DNA of 10,194 nucleotides from NCBI GenBank assembly GCA_030592605.1, contig JAUVIT010000034.1, positions 1 through 10,194 of the forward strand, written 5' to 3'. Positions within the stretch are counted from its first letter, which is position 1; each line of letters opens with the position of its first letter. Below are positions 1 through 6,359 of this stretch, in pieces. This stretch comes from Bacteroidota bacterium. Its GTDB lineage: Bacteria > Bacteroidota > Bacteroidia > Bacteroidales > GCA-2748055. A program made the translations under genes and the position numbers. The notes beneath the pieces were generated by a model. The model did no database searches. It saw only the letters and a program-made list of their open reading frames with translations, and had not been told where the DNA came from.

Positions 1-111
1 ATTATGCACGATGCGGGCAGGGGAGAGATCCGGCCTGTGGAAGAGCTCCTGTCGCCTGAAGGCAGCCGCCGAGGTGAGAACGGTAATGATCACAATTATC
101 AGGGTAATCAC
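1..111 (-). CDS. Rhomboid-family intramembrane serine protease, N-terminal fragment (cut by left window edge)
   Basis: The reverse strand is open from a GTG at 111 to the window edge, giving 37 residues with no stop. The fragment starts MITLIIVIITVLTSAAAF, a clear transmembrane helix, followed by RRQELFHRPDLSPARIVHN. From memory, the pattern of a first helix, F-x3-ELF, then a Pro, Ile and His-Asn matches the N-terminus of rhomboid proteases of Bacteroidota, which continue with a membrane-embedded Ser/His protease core. That core would lie outside the window, so no catalytic residue can be checked. No ATG is available: the frame is closed by a stop at 139-141 inside holA, and GTG at 109-111 is the best start. 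The start is 11 bases after the holA stop, so the gene is probably co-transcribed with amn and holA. The orientation is supported by the hydrophobic reading; the opposite strand gives only a 40-codon hydrophilic frame. Confidence 0.65.
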   Translation of the reverse strand, partial: MITLIIVIITVLTSAAAFRRQELFHRPDLSPARIVHN

Positions 112-122
112 AATAAGAAGGA

Positions 123-1127
123 TTAAGTGTGGAGAATTTTAAAGATCAGCTCACGGGTTAACTCCTTTGTGGGAGTGGTGTTTCCTTCGTATCCTTTGGA
201 GCGCATATCGTAGATACGTAAGAGAGAGATGATCTCCACCAACTTGGCAGCCGAGTAACGCCTGGCTGCAGCTTCGTAGTCTTTAATAAAGAAGGGATTG
301 ACCTTAAGTGTGGCAGCCAGGTTCTGTTTACTTTTGTCCTTGCTGTAGTGGAAAAGGAGCAGTTTGGAGAAGAAGTAATAGAGCGAGATAATGGTCAGGG
401 GAAAAGGATATTTTCTCTCATTCTCGGCGAAATAATTAATGATCCTGTTGGCCTTTAGTACATCCCGCCTGCCCAGTGCATCCTGCAGCTCAAACTGGTT
501 GAAATCCTTGCTAAAGCCTATGTGTTTCTCTACCAGAGCAGGAGTGATGGTCTCGCCCTTCTTTCCAATGGCTACCGTCAGCTTCTCAACTTCGTTCACA
601 ATTTTAGAAAGATCACTCCCCAGGAACTCCGCCAGCAGGGCCGCCGCCTTGGGCTCCATGCGGTAATTCTGCCTGGAGGCATAGCCGGCAATCCACCCCG
701 GTACCTGGTTGTCGTACATTTTTTTGGACTCGAACCAGACAGCCTGTTTCTCCAGTAACTTGAATATTTTTTGTCGTTTATCGGGTTTCTTGTACTTGTA
801 GTTGATCACCAGCAGGGTAGAGGGCTGGGGGTTTTCCACGTAGGGGAGCAGGTCCGCAAAGCCCTTCATGTCCTGGGCCTCCTTGAGCACCACCACCTGG
901 TGAGAGGCCATCATAGGGAACCTGCGTGCCGTGTCCGATACCTGTCCGGCCTCGGAGTCCTTTCCATACAAGACAGACTGGTTAAAGCTCTGCTCCGCTT
1001 CGCTAAGTACATTTCCTGCAATAAAGGAGCTTACCAGGTCGATGTAGTAGGGTTCATCTCCCCACAGAAAATAAATCGGTCTGTAGACCTTGTTTTTCAG
1101 GTCGCCGATTAACTGCTCGTAGGTCAT
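123..1127 (-). CDS. holA: DNA polymerase III subunit delta (clamp loader)
   Basis: This is the delta subunit of the replicative clamp loader, which opens the beta sliding clamp so it can be placed on primed DNA. The 334-residue length is normal for the family. The N-terminus has the typical PIYFLWGDEPYYID block (residues 17-30). Strand-like LLVINYKYKKPDKRQK follows near 105-120, and a helical middle region with VPGWIAGYA (142-150) and a conserved GSDLSKIVNEVEKL block (170-183). The C-terminal collar-like helical domain covers roughly 208-334. An in-frame TTG two codons upstream is possible, but the ATG at 1125-1127 gives the usual MTYEQLI start and leaves a 12-base gap after amn. It is followed 11 bases later by the rhomboid fragment. 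The protein is cytoplasmic, and no oddity is seen. Confidence 0.93.
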   Translation of the reverse strand: MTYEQLIGDLKNKVYRPIYFLWGDEPYYIDLVSSFIAGNVLSEAEQSFNQSVLYGKDSEAGQVSDTARRFPMMASHQVVVLKEAQDMKGFADLLPYVENPQPSTLLVINYKYKKPDKRQKIFKLLEKQAVWFESKKMYDNQVPGWIAGYASRQNYRMEPKAAALLAEFLGSDLSKIVNEVEKLTVAIGKKGETITPALVEKHIGFSKDFNQFELQDALGRRDVLKANRIINYFAENERKYPFPLTIISLYYFFSKLLLFHYSKDKSKQNLAATLKVNPFFIKDYEAAARRYSAAKLVEIISLLRIYDMRSKGYEGNTTPTKELTRELIFKILHT

Positions 1128-1139
1128 TGCCAAAACTAC

Positions 1140-1910
1140 TTAAAATTTCAGGTGTTTTACCGATTCACGGTGGTCGATGATCTCATGCAGCGATTCAATT
1201 CCGATCTCCAGGTGAATTTTTGCAAAATTCTCGGTGACCATTTTATCACTTGCCTGGGTCTTGACACCCTCCGGTATCATGGGTTGGTCCGAAACCAGCA
1301 AAAGTGCTCCCGTAGGGATCTCATTGGCAAATCCTACGGTGAACAGGGTTGCGGTCTCCATATCAATGGCCATACTCCGCACCTGCCTCAGGTACTTTTT
1401 GAATTTATTATCATGCTCCCATACCCGCCGGTTGGTGGAGTAAACCGTTCCTGTCCAGTAGTCCATACCCAGGTTCCGGATGGTAGTGGATACGGCCCTT
1501 TGCAGGTTAAAGGAGGGAAGAGCAGGTACCTCGTGGGGCATATAGTCGTCCGAGGTTCCTTCGCCACGTATGGCTGCGATGGGCAGGATGAAATCGCCCA
1601 GCTCATTCTTCTTTTTCAGTCCCCCGCATTTTCCCAGGAACAGCACTGCTTTGGGATTGGCGGCCGACAGCAGGTCCATGACCGTGGCTGCATTGGCACT
1701 TCCCATTCCAAAGTTTATCATGGTAATCCCGTTGAAGGTGGCCGATGGCATGGCCACTTTGCGGTCCACCACCTTTGTGTTACCTATGGCACAAAACTCG
1801 TCCAGGTAGCCCTGAAAGTTTGTAAGTAAAACATGCTTCCCAATATCAGCTATCTCAACGCCTGTATAGCGGGGGAGCCAATTTTCAATAATTTCCTTTT
1901 TTGTCTTCAT
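1140..1910 (-). CDS. amn: AMP nucleosidase, short Bacteroidota form
   Basis: It hydrolyses AMP to adenine and ribose 5-phosphate, acting in purine salvage and control of AMP level in the cytoplasm. The 256-residue protein is a single phosphorylase-fold domain (PNP/UDP phosphorylase superfamily), without the extra N-terminal domain of the roughly 480-residue E. coli enzyme. Visible blocks are INFGMGSANAATVMDL (65-80), FLGKCGGLKKK (91-101), RGEGTSDDY (115-123), TGTVYSTNRRVWEHD (153-167), the ribose-site DMETAT (183-188) and the catalytic-type SDQP (207-210). The frame is open upstream to 1988, but the ATG at 1908-1910 gives the family start MKTKKEIIENWLPRYTG, with a GAGG four bases before it. 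The added 26 residues of the longer reading look random. It leads a likely amn-holA-rhomboid transcript and is divergent from the gene at 1992. Confidence 0.94.
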   Translation of the reverse strand: MKTKKEIIENWLPRYTGVEIADIGKHVLLTNFQGYLDEFCAIGNTKVVDRKVAMPSATFNGITMINFGMGSANAATVMDLLSAANPKAVLFLGKCGGLKKKNELGDFILPIAAIRGEGTSDDYMPHEVPALPSFNLQRAVSTTIRNLGMDYWTGTVYSTNRRVWEHDNKFKKYLRQVRSMAIDMETATLFTVGFANEIPTGALLLVSDQPMIPEGVKTQASDKMVTENFAKIHLEIGIESLHEIIDHRESVKHLKF

Positions 1911-1991
1911 AAGCCTCAAATTCAGGACCCCAACACAATTTTTCCTTCGAACTTTGTTACATTGTGATCCAATGCGAAGATAATCCATTTC

Positions 1992-2453
1992 ATGCGAAAA
2001 CTGAATCTTCCGGCATATGATTTCAGGTACAGGACCGAGGGTGAGATGCGTTTTGTGCTGGATGTTTATAGAAAACGCTTTGTAAAGCTCACCCCGGAGG
2101 AGGAAGTACGGCAGCGATTTGCCCGCTACCTGGTGGAGGAGAAGGGATTCCCGGCCTCGCTGATCATGACCGAATATTCACTGAAACTGAACAAGCTCTC
2201 CCGCAGGTGTGATATCCTGGTGCATAAACCGGCCGGCCATCCTGCTCTGCTGGTGGAGTGCAAGGCGCCGGAGGTAAAAATCAGCCAGGCTAGCTTCGAC
2301 CAGGTGGCGCGTTACAACCTGGCCTTTAAAGTGAGTTACCTGATCGTAACGAACGGACTGAAACACTATTGCTGTCTGATTGATTTTGAGACGGAAAAAA
2401 TTACTTTCCTGAAGGAGATTCCCGCTTATGAATCCTTAATAGTTTCCCTCTAA
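1992..2453 (+). CDS. Stand-alone HsdR N-terminal-type PD-(D/E)XK nuclease-fold protein
   Basis: This 153-residue protein matches the 'type I restriction enzyme R protein N-terminal' family (HSDR_N type) found as a single-domain protein in Bacteroidota. The start MRKLNLPAYDFRYR and the LTPEEEVRQRFARYL block (33-47) are typical. The nuclease signature appears intact: E38 in the first helix, D74 in RRCDILV, E89 and K91 in LLVECKAP, then a QxxxY motif (Q104 to Y108). The substrate is unknown; the family name comes from restriction enzymes, but there is no helicase domain and no hsdM or hsdS nearby. It is divergent from amn/holA with an 81-base gap, and its stop overlaps the stop of the GNAT gene by four bases. 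In my recollection the pairing with holA is common in the phylum, which would suggest a housekeeping DNA repair or processing role rather than restriction. Fold call is firm; function is inferred. Confidence 0.85.
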   Translation: MRKLNLPAYDFRYRTEGEMRFVLDVYRKRFVKLTPEEEVRQRFARYLVEEKGFPASLIMTEYSLKLNKLSRRCDILVHKPAGHPALLVECKAPEVKISQASFDQVARYNLAFKVSYLIVTNGLKHYCCLIDFETEKITFLKEIPAYESLIVSL

Positions 2454-2977
2454 GGCTTAACTTTTTGGAATAGAAGTTCGTCTTCGTAACTGCTCCCATC
2501 AAAGAGCCACTCCTTCTTTCTTCCGCACTCATCGAAGCCCGCCTCTTTAAACAGCTTGATGCTTGCACTGTTGGCTGCTGCGATGTTGCAGTAGACCTGG
2601 TGCAGGTGAAGCACATCAAAGCAATAGCTGCTCATGGTCTCCAATGTTTCCCTTGCATATCCCTGCCTTCTGTCTGAGTGTTCAGCAATCAGAATTCCAA
2701 TGCCTGCGCGCCGGTGGTGTGGATCAAAGTCAAAGAGGTCAACAGCGCCAATGGGACGGTGATTGCTCTTCAACTGGATCATCAGTCTCAACTGTTTTGC
2801 CTGGTAGATATCTTTTCCTGCATGTTCGAGGTATTGTTTCAATATATACCTTGAGAAAGGGGTGAGGGTACCGCTTACCTGCCAGATGGATGGCTCGTTC
2901 TCCCAGATATAGAGCAAATCCAGGTCTTCAGGTTCAGGAGCTCTGAGGGAGATGGTATTATTCTCCAGGATGTTCAC
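2450..2977 (-). CDS. GNAT family N-acetyltransferase (RimJ/RimL-like)
   Basis: A 175-residue acetyltransferase that would transfer an acetyl group from acetyl-CoA to an amine; the substrate is unknown. The family's acetyl-CoA loop is seen as RRQGYARE (103-110), after a strand AGIGILIAE (91-99). It is followed by the VYCNIAAANSASIKLFKEAGF region (128-148), whose N-x3-N-x-S-x2-L-x3-GF pattern is typical of RimJ/RimL-type enzymes. The start is a GTG at 2975-2977, giving the family-like MNILENNTISLRAPEPEDL. It lies one base after the TAG of the TPR/propeller gene, so translation is probably coupled to that gene. The 3' end converges with the HsdR_N-type gene and the two stops overlap by four bases. 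Being last in an operon with exported proteins does not reveal its target; the enzyme itself has no signal peptide and should be cytoplasmic. Confidence 0.88.
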   Translation of the reverse strand: MNILENNTISLRAPEPEDLDLLYIWENEPSIWQVSGTLTPFSRYILKQYLEHAGKDIYQAKQLRLMIQLKSNHRPIGAVDLFDFDPHHRRAGIGILIAEHSDRRQGYARETLETMSSYCFDVLHLHQVYCNIAAANSASIKLFKEAGFDECGRKKEWLFDGSSYEDELLFQKVKP

Positions 2978-2978
2978 G

Positions 2979-4448
2979 CTACTTCTGCTTATAGGAGATT
3001 ACCTTATAGCTTGATTTCTCGCCTGCCAGTGCCTTAAAAGAGTCTGTAGCAGCGTCGTAGAGCACTTCGATCTCTTCGCCGGTTTCATTGTTCACCAGTA
3101 TGATGGCGAAATCCTTCTGGCTAATTTCGGGAGGATCCACCGAGAGGGTGAGTCCTTCAGCCACAAAATCTTCCGCATCGAGAATTTCCACGTACCACAG
3201 ATCCCGCTTCCCGATGGCCTCATTGGTGAATCGGGTATAGAGGGCCTGCATTCCGTTGTTGATGGGCACGTAAAAGGTATTATCACTGGTGGTGTTCAGG
3301 GGATATCCTATATTGGTGGGCTGTGACCAGGTGGTATTCTCTTCCAGTTCACATCTGAAGATATCATATCCCCCCATGTTAAAGTGTCCCTTGGAGGCAA
3401 ATATTAAGCGTTCTCCACTGGGCGCAATAAAGACTGAGGTCTCATCCTTATCCGAATTTATCTGATCGCCCATATTTACCGGCTTGCCCCATTCGCCGTC
3501 TCTCTGCCTGTCAGAATACCAAAGATCAAGACCTCCCTCTCCACCACGCCGGTCGCTGGAGAAATAGATGGTTCGTCCGTCCGGACTAAAAGAGGCGTGA
3601 TCCTCGTTGGAGCCGGAGTTGATTTCTCCCTCGATGGGTTCGGCCGGACCCCAGATGGTGCCATTATAGTGGCTTATCCAGATATCGGTATTATCCCTTT
3701 TGTCACTTTTAACCAGCAGCAGACTAGTGCCGTCGAAAGAGAGGCCCGCAGGCAGAAGGTTGCCGTCCGATACAATCTGAGGTGTGATGAGCTCGGGAAC
3801 TCCCCATTGATTATTTGCCCGGGCCGACATATAGACCGCCTCATAAAAAGTCTTGGTGTTGGCCCAGACCATCATCCTGCCATCACCGGAGATCACTCCG
3901 TTGTAATCATCGGAGCTGCTGTTGATAGGCTCATTGAAATAGAGTCCCCGGATATTAATTGCAGCATCCTTGATAATCTTGGCTCTTTCAACTGCCAGAA
4001 CGGCTTCATCAGTGATCCGTGCATTGTATTTGGAACCAAAGTCTTTCAGCTCCTTGAAAGTATTCAGGGCCTCAAGAGCTTCATCCATCTGGTTGGTTTT
4101 GCTATAGGCCTCTGCCAGGTAGAACCAGCTGTGGTGCGGGGCCCTTTTTTCAGTGTACTTGTTCTTTTTGTATTTCGAAGTGATGCTATGGGTGGCCTCT
4201 ATGAAGTAGGGAATCCCTTTGTGCTCCTCTCCCTGGATGTTGTTGTAGCACATGCCAATTAAGTATTTGGCATTGGTATTATTGGGCTCCTTGCTTAGAA
4301 CCTCATAATACAGGTATCGTGCCTCCTGGAAATCTTCTTCCTCTTCGTAAAAATAGACAGCATCATAGAAAACATCCTCTGTGGTCTGCGCCATCAGGCT
4401 TAATGCAAACATGCACAATACTAAGGACAAAAACAGGTGTCTACTCAT
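2979..4448 (-). CDS. Secreted TPR / PD40 beta-propeller protein, short form without OmpA domain
   Basis: From the chosen ATG the protein has 489 residues. Residues 1-21 form a signal peptide (MSRHLFLSLVLCMFALSLMA, then Q). A TPR-like helical region follows at about 25-165, then PD40-type propeller blades at about 183-422. The best blade motifs are FSPDGRTIYFSSDRRGGEGG (287-306), GHFNMGGYDIF (354-364) and NIGYPLNTT (379-387). The last 60 residues (about 431-489) look like a small beta domain, perhaps a remnant of a carboxypeptidase-regulatory-like domain. Many motifs match the two larger paralogues upstream. No enzymatic function is visible; periplasmic or surface scaffolding is inferred. The ATG at 4446-4448 puts a clean signal peptide at the start and leaves 19 bases after the previous stop. 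A second ATG at 4473-4475, overlapping that stop within ATGAGTAG, adds nine residues and cannot be excluded. Confidence 0.82.
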   Translation of the reverse strand: MSRHLFLSLVLCMFALSLMAQTTEDVFYDAVYFYEEEEDFQEARYLYYEVLSKEPNNTNAKYLIGMCYNNIQGEEHKGIPYFIEATHSITSKYKKNKYTEKRAPHHSWFYLAEAYSKTNQMDEALEALNTFKELKDFGSKYNARITDEAVLAVERAKIIKDAAINIRGLYFNEPINSSSDDYNGVISGDGRMMVWANTKTFYEAVYMSARANNQWGVPELITPQIVSDGNLLPAGLSFDGTSLLLVKSDKRDNTDIWISHYNGTIWGPAEPIEGEINSGSNEDHASFSPDGRTIYFSSDRRGGEGGLDLWYSDRQRDGEWGKPVNMGDQINSDKDETSVFIAPSGERLIFASKGHFNMGGYDIFRCELEENTTWSQPTNIGYPLNTTSDNTFYVPINNGMQALYTRFTNEAIGKRDLWYVEILDAEDFVAEGLTLSVDPPEISQKDFAIILVNNETGEEIEVLYDAATDSFKALAGEKSSYKVISYKQK

Positions 4449-4467
4449 ACCTTTCAGGATTAGGGAA

Positions 4468-6267
4468 CTACTCATCCAGCTTCAAATGGTCTGGGACCTC
4501 CACTTTTTCCATTTCGATTATCACACCCTCAATGAGGCTCACCTTGAACTCGGCCCTCCGGTTCAACATCCTGCCATCGGGGGCATCTCTTTGATCCCTG
4601 GTGGTATTCCTCGCAACAGGTTCATTTTCACTCATCCCTGTTACCTTCATGCGGCTCTTGCCAATTCCATTAAGTATCAAGTACTTGTATACTGATTCTG
4701 CACGCTTAACCGAGAGGCGCTGATTGTAGTCAAAGGCGCCCTTGGCATCGGTGTAGCCTGTAATTTCAAGCTGCAGGCTTGGATGCATCTCCAGGATGGA
4801 GCTGAGAATATCCAGTTTTGCCATGCCATCTTTGGAAAGTGTATAGCTGTCAAATGCAAAGTAGATGGGCCTCAGGTAGTATTTCTCCGGTGTTGCCTCG
4901 ACTTCGGGTTCCGGAATCTCCTCTGCCACTACTTCTTCAAGGACCTCTTCAAGGACCTCTATTTCATCCATGCTTACCGGAACCGGGACCTGGTCGCGAG
5001 CTATCATCTCAAATTTAAAGAGATCATATTCCGCTATTTTCCCATGTGTAAAAATGAAGGAACTATTCTCTTCACTTATCGCCTCCGGTGAGAAGGTGTA
5101 GTCATCATCGGAGCTGTTCAGTGGATAACCCAGGTTTACAGGAACATTGTGAAAGCTGCCATCAGCAAGCAACTCCGAATAGAAAGCATCGAATCCTCCC
5201 ATAGTACTGTGACCCTGCGAACTGAAATAGAGCCGCTTCCCATCCGGACTCATGGTTGGGGCTTCCTCGCTTAATATGGTATTGATGGCAGGCCCCAGGT
5301 TAACAGGCTCTCCCCATGTACCATTCTCCTGCTGATCGCTGCGGAAAATATCCATTCCTCCCATGGATTCCTGGCGGTTACTTGAGAAGTAAATCGATGT
5401 GCCATCGGGCGAGAAGCAGGCTTGTGCCTCATAATACTTGGAGTTGATAGGCTTGCCCAGGGAGACAGCCGGGTTCCAACGTTTATTCTCGTAGGTCGAT
5501 ACATATATATTGCTTGTAAATTGATCTGTAACAGCAAGCAACATCTTAAGCCCATCGTAGGACAAGCCGACCACATCCATATTTCCATCGGAGGCAACTG
5601 ATGGGGTTATATTCCTGGGTTTGGCCCATACCTCACCCTTCTTGACTGCTACGTAGATTCCATTGTAAAATGGATTTTTTCCCATGAAAGCCATGGTCTG
5701 AAGGTCGCCCGACACCTGCATATTGTATCTTGAGGAGTGGGTCTCCTGGAGCTGTCCCAGGTTTCCAATACTTATTTCAACAGGACTGGCAGTGCCCACC
5801 AGCGCATTTCCGCAGGCAACGATCTGCTGGTCCACATAGGCCTGCAGATATACATCCTTGGGATCGATGTATTTGGCAAATGCATTGTATTTTTCAATGG
5901 CTCTGTCAATTTCCATATTGATCCTGTAAGCATTACCCAGGTACAGAAGAGCATCAGGGGGAGCATCCTGTTCATCAAATTTCCCTTCCTTCACATTGGT
6001 GGATATGCTTTGTTCAGCCTTCTCAAGGTAGGGGATCGATTCCGTTTTTCGGCCGGGAATATTGATCAGGCATAAGCCCATTCGATAGTTGATGTATGCA
6101 TTGTCCTGGTATCCCTTGTTATACACTTTTCCGAAGGCATAAAGAGCTTCCTCGTAATCCTCTTCAGCAAGAAAGAATTCGCCATCGTTAAAGTCGACCT
6201 TTACGTTTTGGGCAATGATAAGGGAGGATAGAAGACAAAAAGTTGTGAGCAAGAATAGCCTTCTCAT
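4468..6267 (-). CDS. OmpA-family protein with TPR and PD40 beta-propeller domains
   Basis: A 599-residue envelope protein. Residues 1-20 are a signal peptide (MRRLFLLTTFCLLSSLIIAQ). A TPR-like region covers about 26-155, including APPDALLYLGNAY (102-114). Propeller blades cover about 180-420, with ACFSPDGTSIYFSSNR (283-298), MGGMDIF (302-308) and GHSTMGGFDAFYS (352-364). An acidic linker (434-456) leads to a C-terminal OmpA-like peptidoglycan-binding domain (about 463-580). The domain has YFAFDSYTLSKDG, TDAKG with D507, N515-x2-LS-x2-R522-A, and LNRRAEF near 568-574. D507 and R522 are the pair expected to contact diaminopimelate. The family is known to tie periplasmic or outer-membrane complexes to the cell wall. 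It resembles the type IX secretion protein PorE in domain order, but lacks a clear CRD domain and a lipobox. A Bacteroidota-type promoter lies directly upstream, so it probably heads the transcript that continues into the short paralogue and the GNAT gene. Confidence 0.87.
   Translation of the reverse strand: MRRLFLLTTFCLLSSLIIAQNVKVDFNDGEFFLAEEDYEEALYAFGKVYNKGYQDNAYINYRMGLCLINIPGRKTESIPYLEKAEQSISTNVKEGKFDEQDAPPDALLYLGNAYRINMEIDRAIEKYNAFAKYIDPKDVYLQAYVDQQIVACGNALVGTASPVEISIGNLGQLQETHSSRYNMQVSGDLQTMAFMGKNPFYNGIYVAVKKGEVWAKPRNITPSVASDGNMDVVGLSYDGLKMLLAVTDQFTSNIYVSTYENKRWNPAVSLGKPINSKYYEAQACFSPDGTSIYFSSNRQESMGGMDIFRSDQQENGTWGEPVNLGPAINTILSEEAPTMSPDGKRLYFSSQGHSTMGGFDAFYSELLADGSFHNVPVNLGYPLNSSDDDYTFSPEAISEENSSFIFTHGKIAEYDLFKFEMIARDQVPVPVSMDEIEVLEEVLEEVVAEEIPEPEVEATPEKYYLRPIYFAFDSYTLSKDGMAKLDILSSILEMHPSLQLEITGYTDAKGAFDYNQRLSVKRAESVYKYLILNGIGKSRMKVTGMSENEPVARNTTRDQRDAPDGRMLNRRAEFKVSLIEGVIIEMEKVEVPDHLKLDE
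4935..4958. repeat. Perfect 12-bp direct tandem repeat in the acidic linker
   Basis: Two exact head-to-tail copies of CTTCAAGGACCT (plus strand) lie in the OmpA-family gene. On the coding strand they encode the repeated EVLE-EVLE segment of the acidic linker between propeller and OmpA domain. Unit length is a multiple of three, so copy-number change would alter linker length without a frameshift. Confidence 0.85.
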
Positions 6268-6293
6268 TTTGGGTGGATTTAGCGTGTATATTA

Positions 6294-6323
6294 CAAATTT
6301 AAAAATTTAATTGACAGTACAAT
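6294..6323 (-). promoter_or_regulatory. Bacteroidota-type sigma-ABfr promoter for the OmpA-family gene
   Basis: On the minus strand, TAAATTTG (6294-6301) is a perfect fit to the -7 consensus TAnnTTTG. An ATTG (6320-6323), three of four bases of the -33 TTTG, lies 18 bases upstream, close to the usual 19-21. Transcription would start near 6288, giving a leader of about 20 bases before the ATG at 6267. The region is strongly AT-rich compared with its surroundings. Confidence 0.6.
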
Positions 6324-6348
6324 AAAAATGGGGACCAGAGATTCCCAT
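6324..6348 (-). terminator. Likely rho-independent terminator after the 898-residue protein gene
   Basis: Eleven bases after the stop, the minus strand has the arms ATGGGA and TCCCCAT (one bulged C) around a short loop, running straight into TTTTT. The stem is only 5-6 base pairs, so strength may be modest. It sits between two genes of the same strand and its T-tract abuts the -33 region of the next promoter, which supports a transcript boundary here. Confidence 0.45.
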
Positions 6349-6359
6349 AAAATACGTGA

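Noticed and set aside
4..126. Plus-strand 40-codon frame starting MHDAGRGEIRPVEELL
   Set aside because: It is hydrophilic, low in complexity at its end, and overlaps the holA stop in reverse; the opposite strand gives a coherent membrane helix with a rhomboid-like motif.
1911..1988. 26-residue N-terminal extension of AMP nucleosidase
   Set aside because: The extension has no family likeness, uses bases of the divergent promoter gap, and the ATG at 1910 gives the standard family N-terminus.
1911..1991. Possible -7 boxes (GAACTTTG at 1949-1956 plus strand; TATCTTCG at 1975-1982 minus strand) in the divergent gap
   Set aside because: Each has a mismatch to TAnnTTTG, and neither has a TTTG at 19-21 bases upstream. 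Promoters must exist here, but I cannot place them.
1992..2453. Type I restriction-modification system
   Set aside because: Only the N-terminal nuclease-like domain is present; there is no helicase, methyltransferase or specificity gene in the window.
4380..4448. Lipoprotein signal (Cys in LVLC of the short paralogue, and TTFC of the OmpA-family protein)
   Set aside because: The residue before Cys is Leu or Phe, not Gly/Ala/Ser, and the hydrophobic core continues past the Cys; both look like ordinary signal peptides ending before Q.
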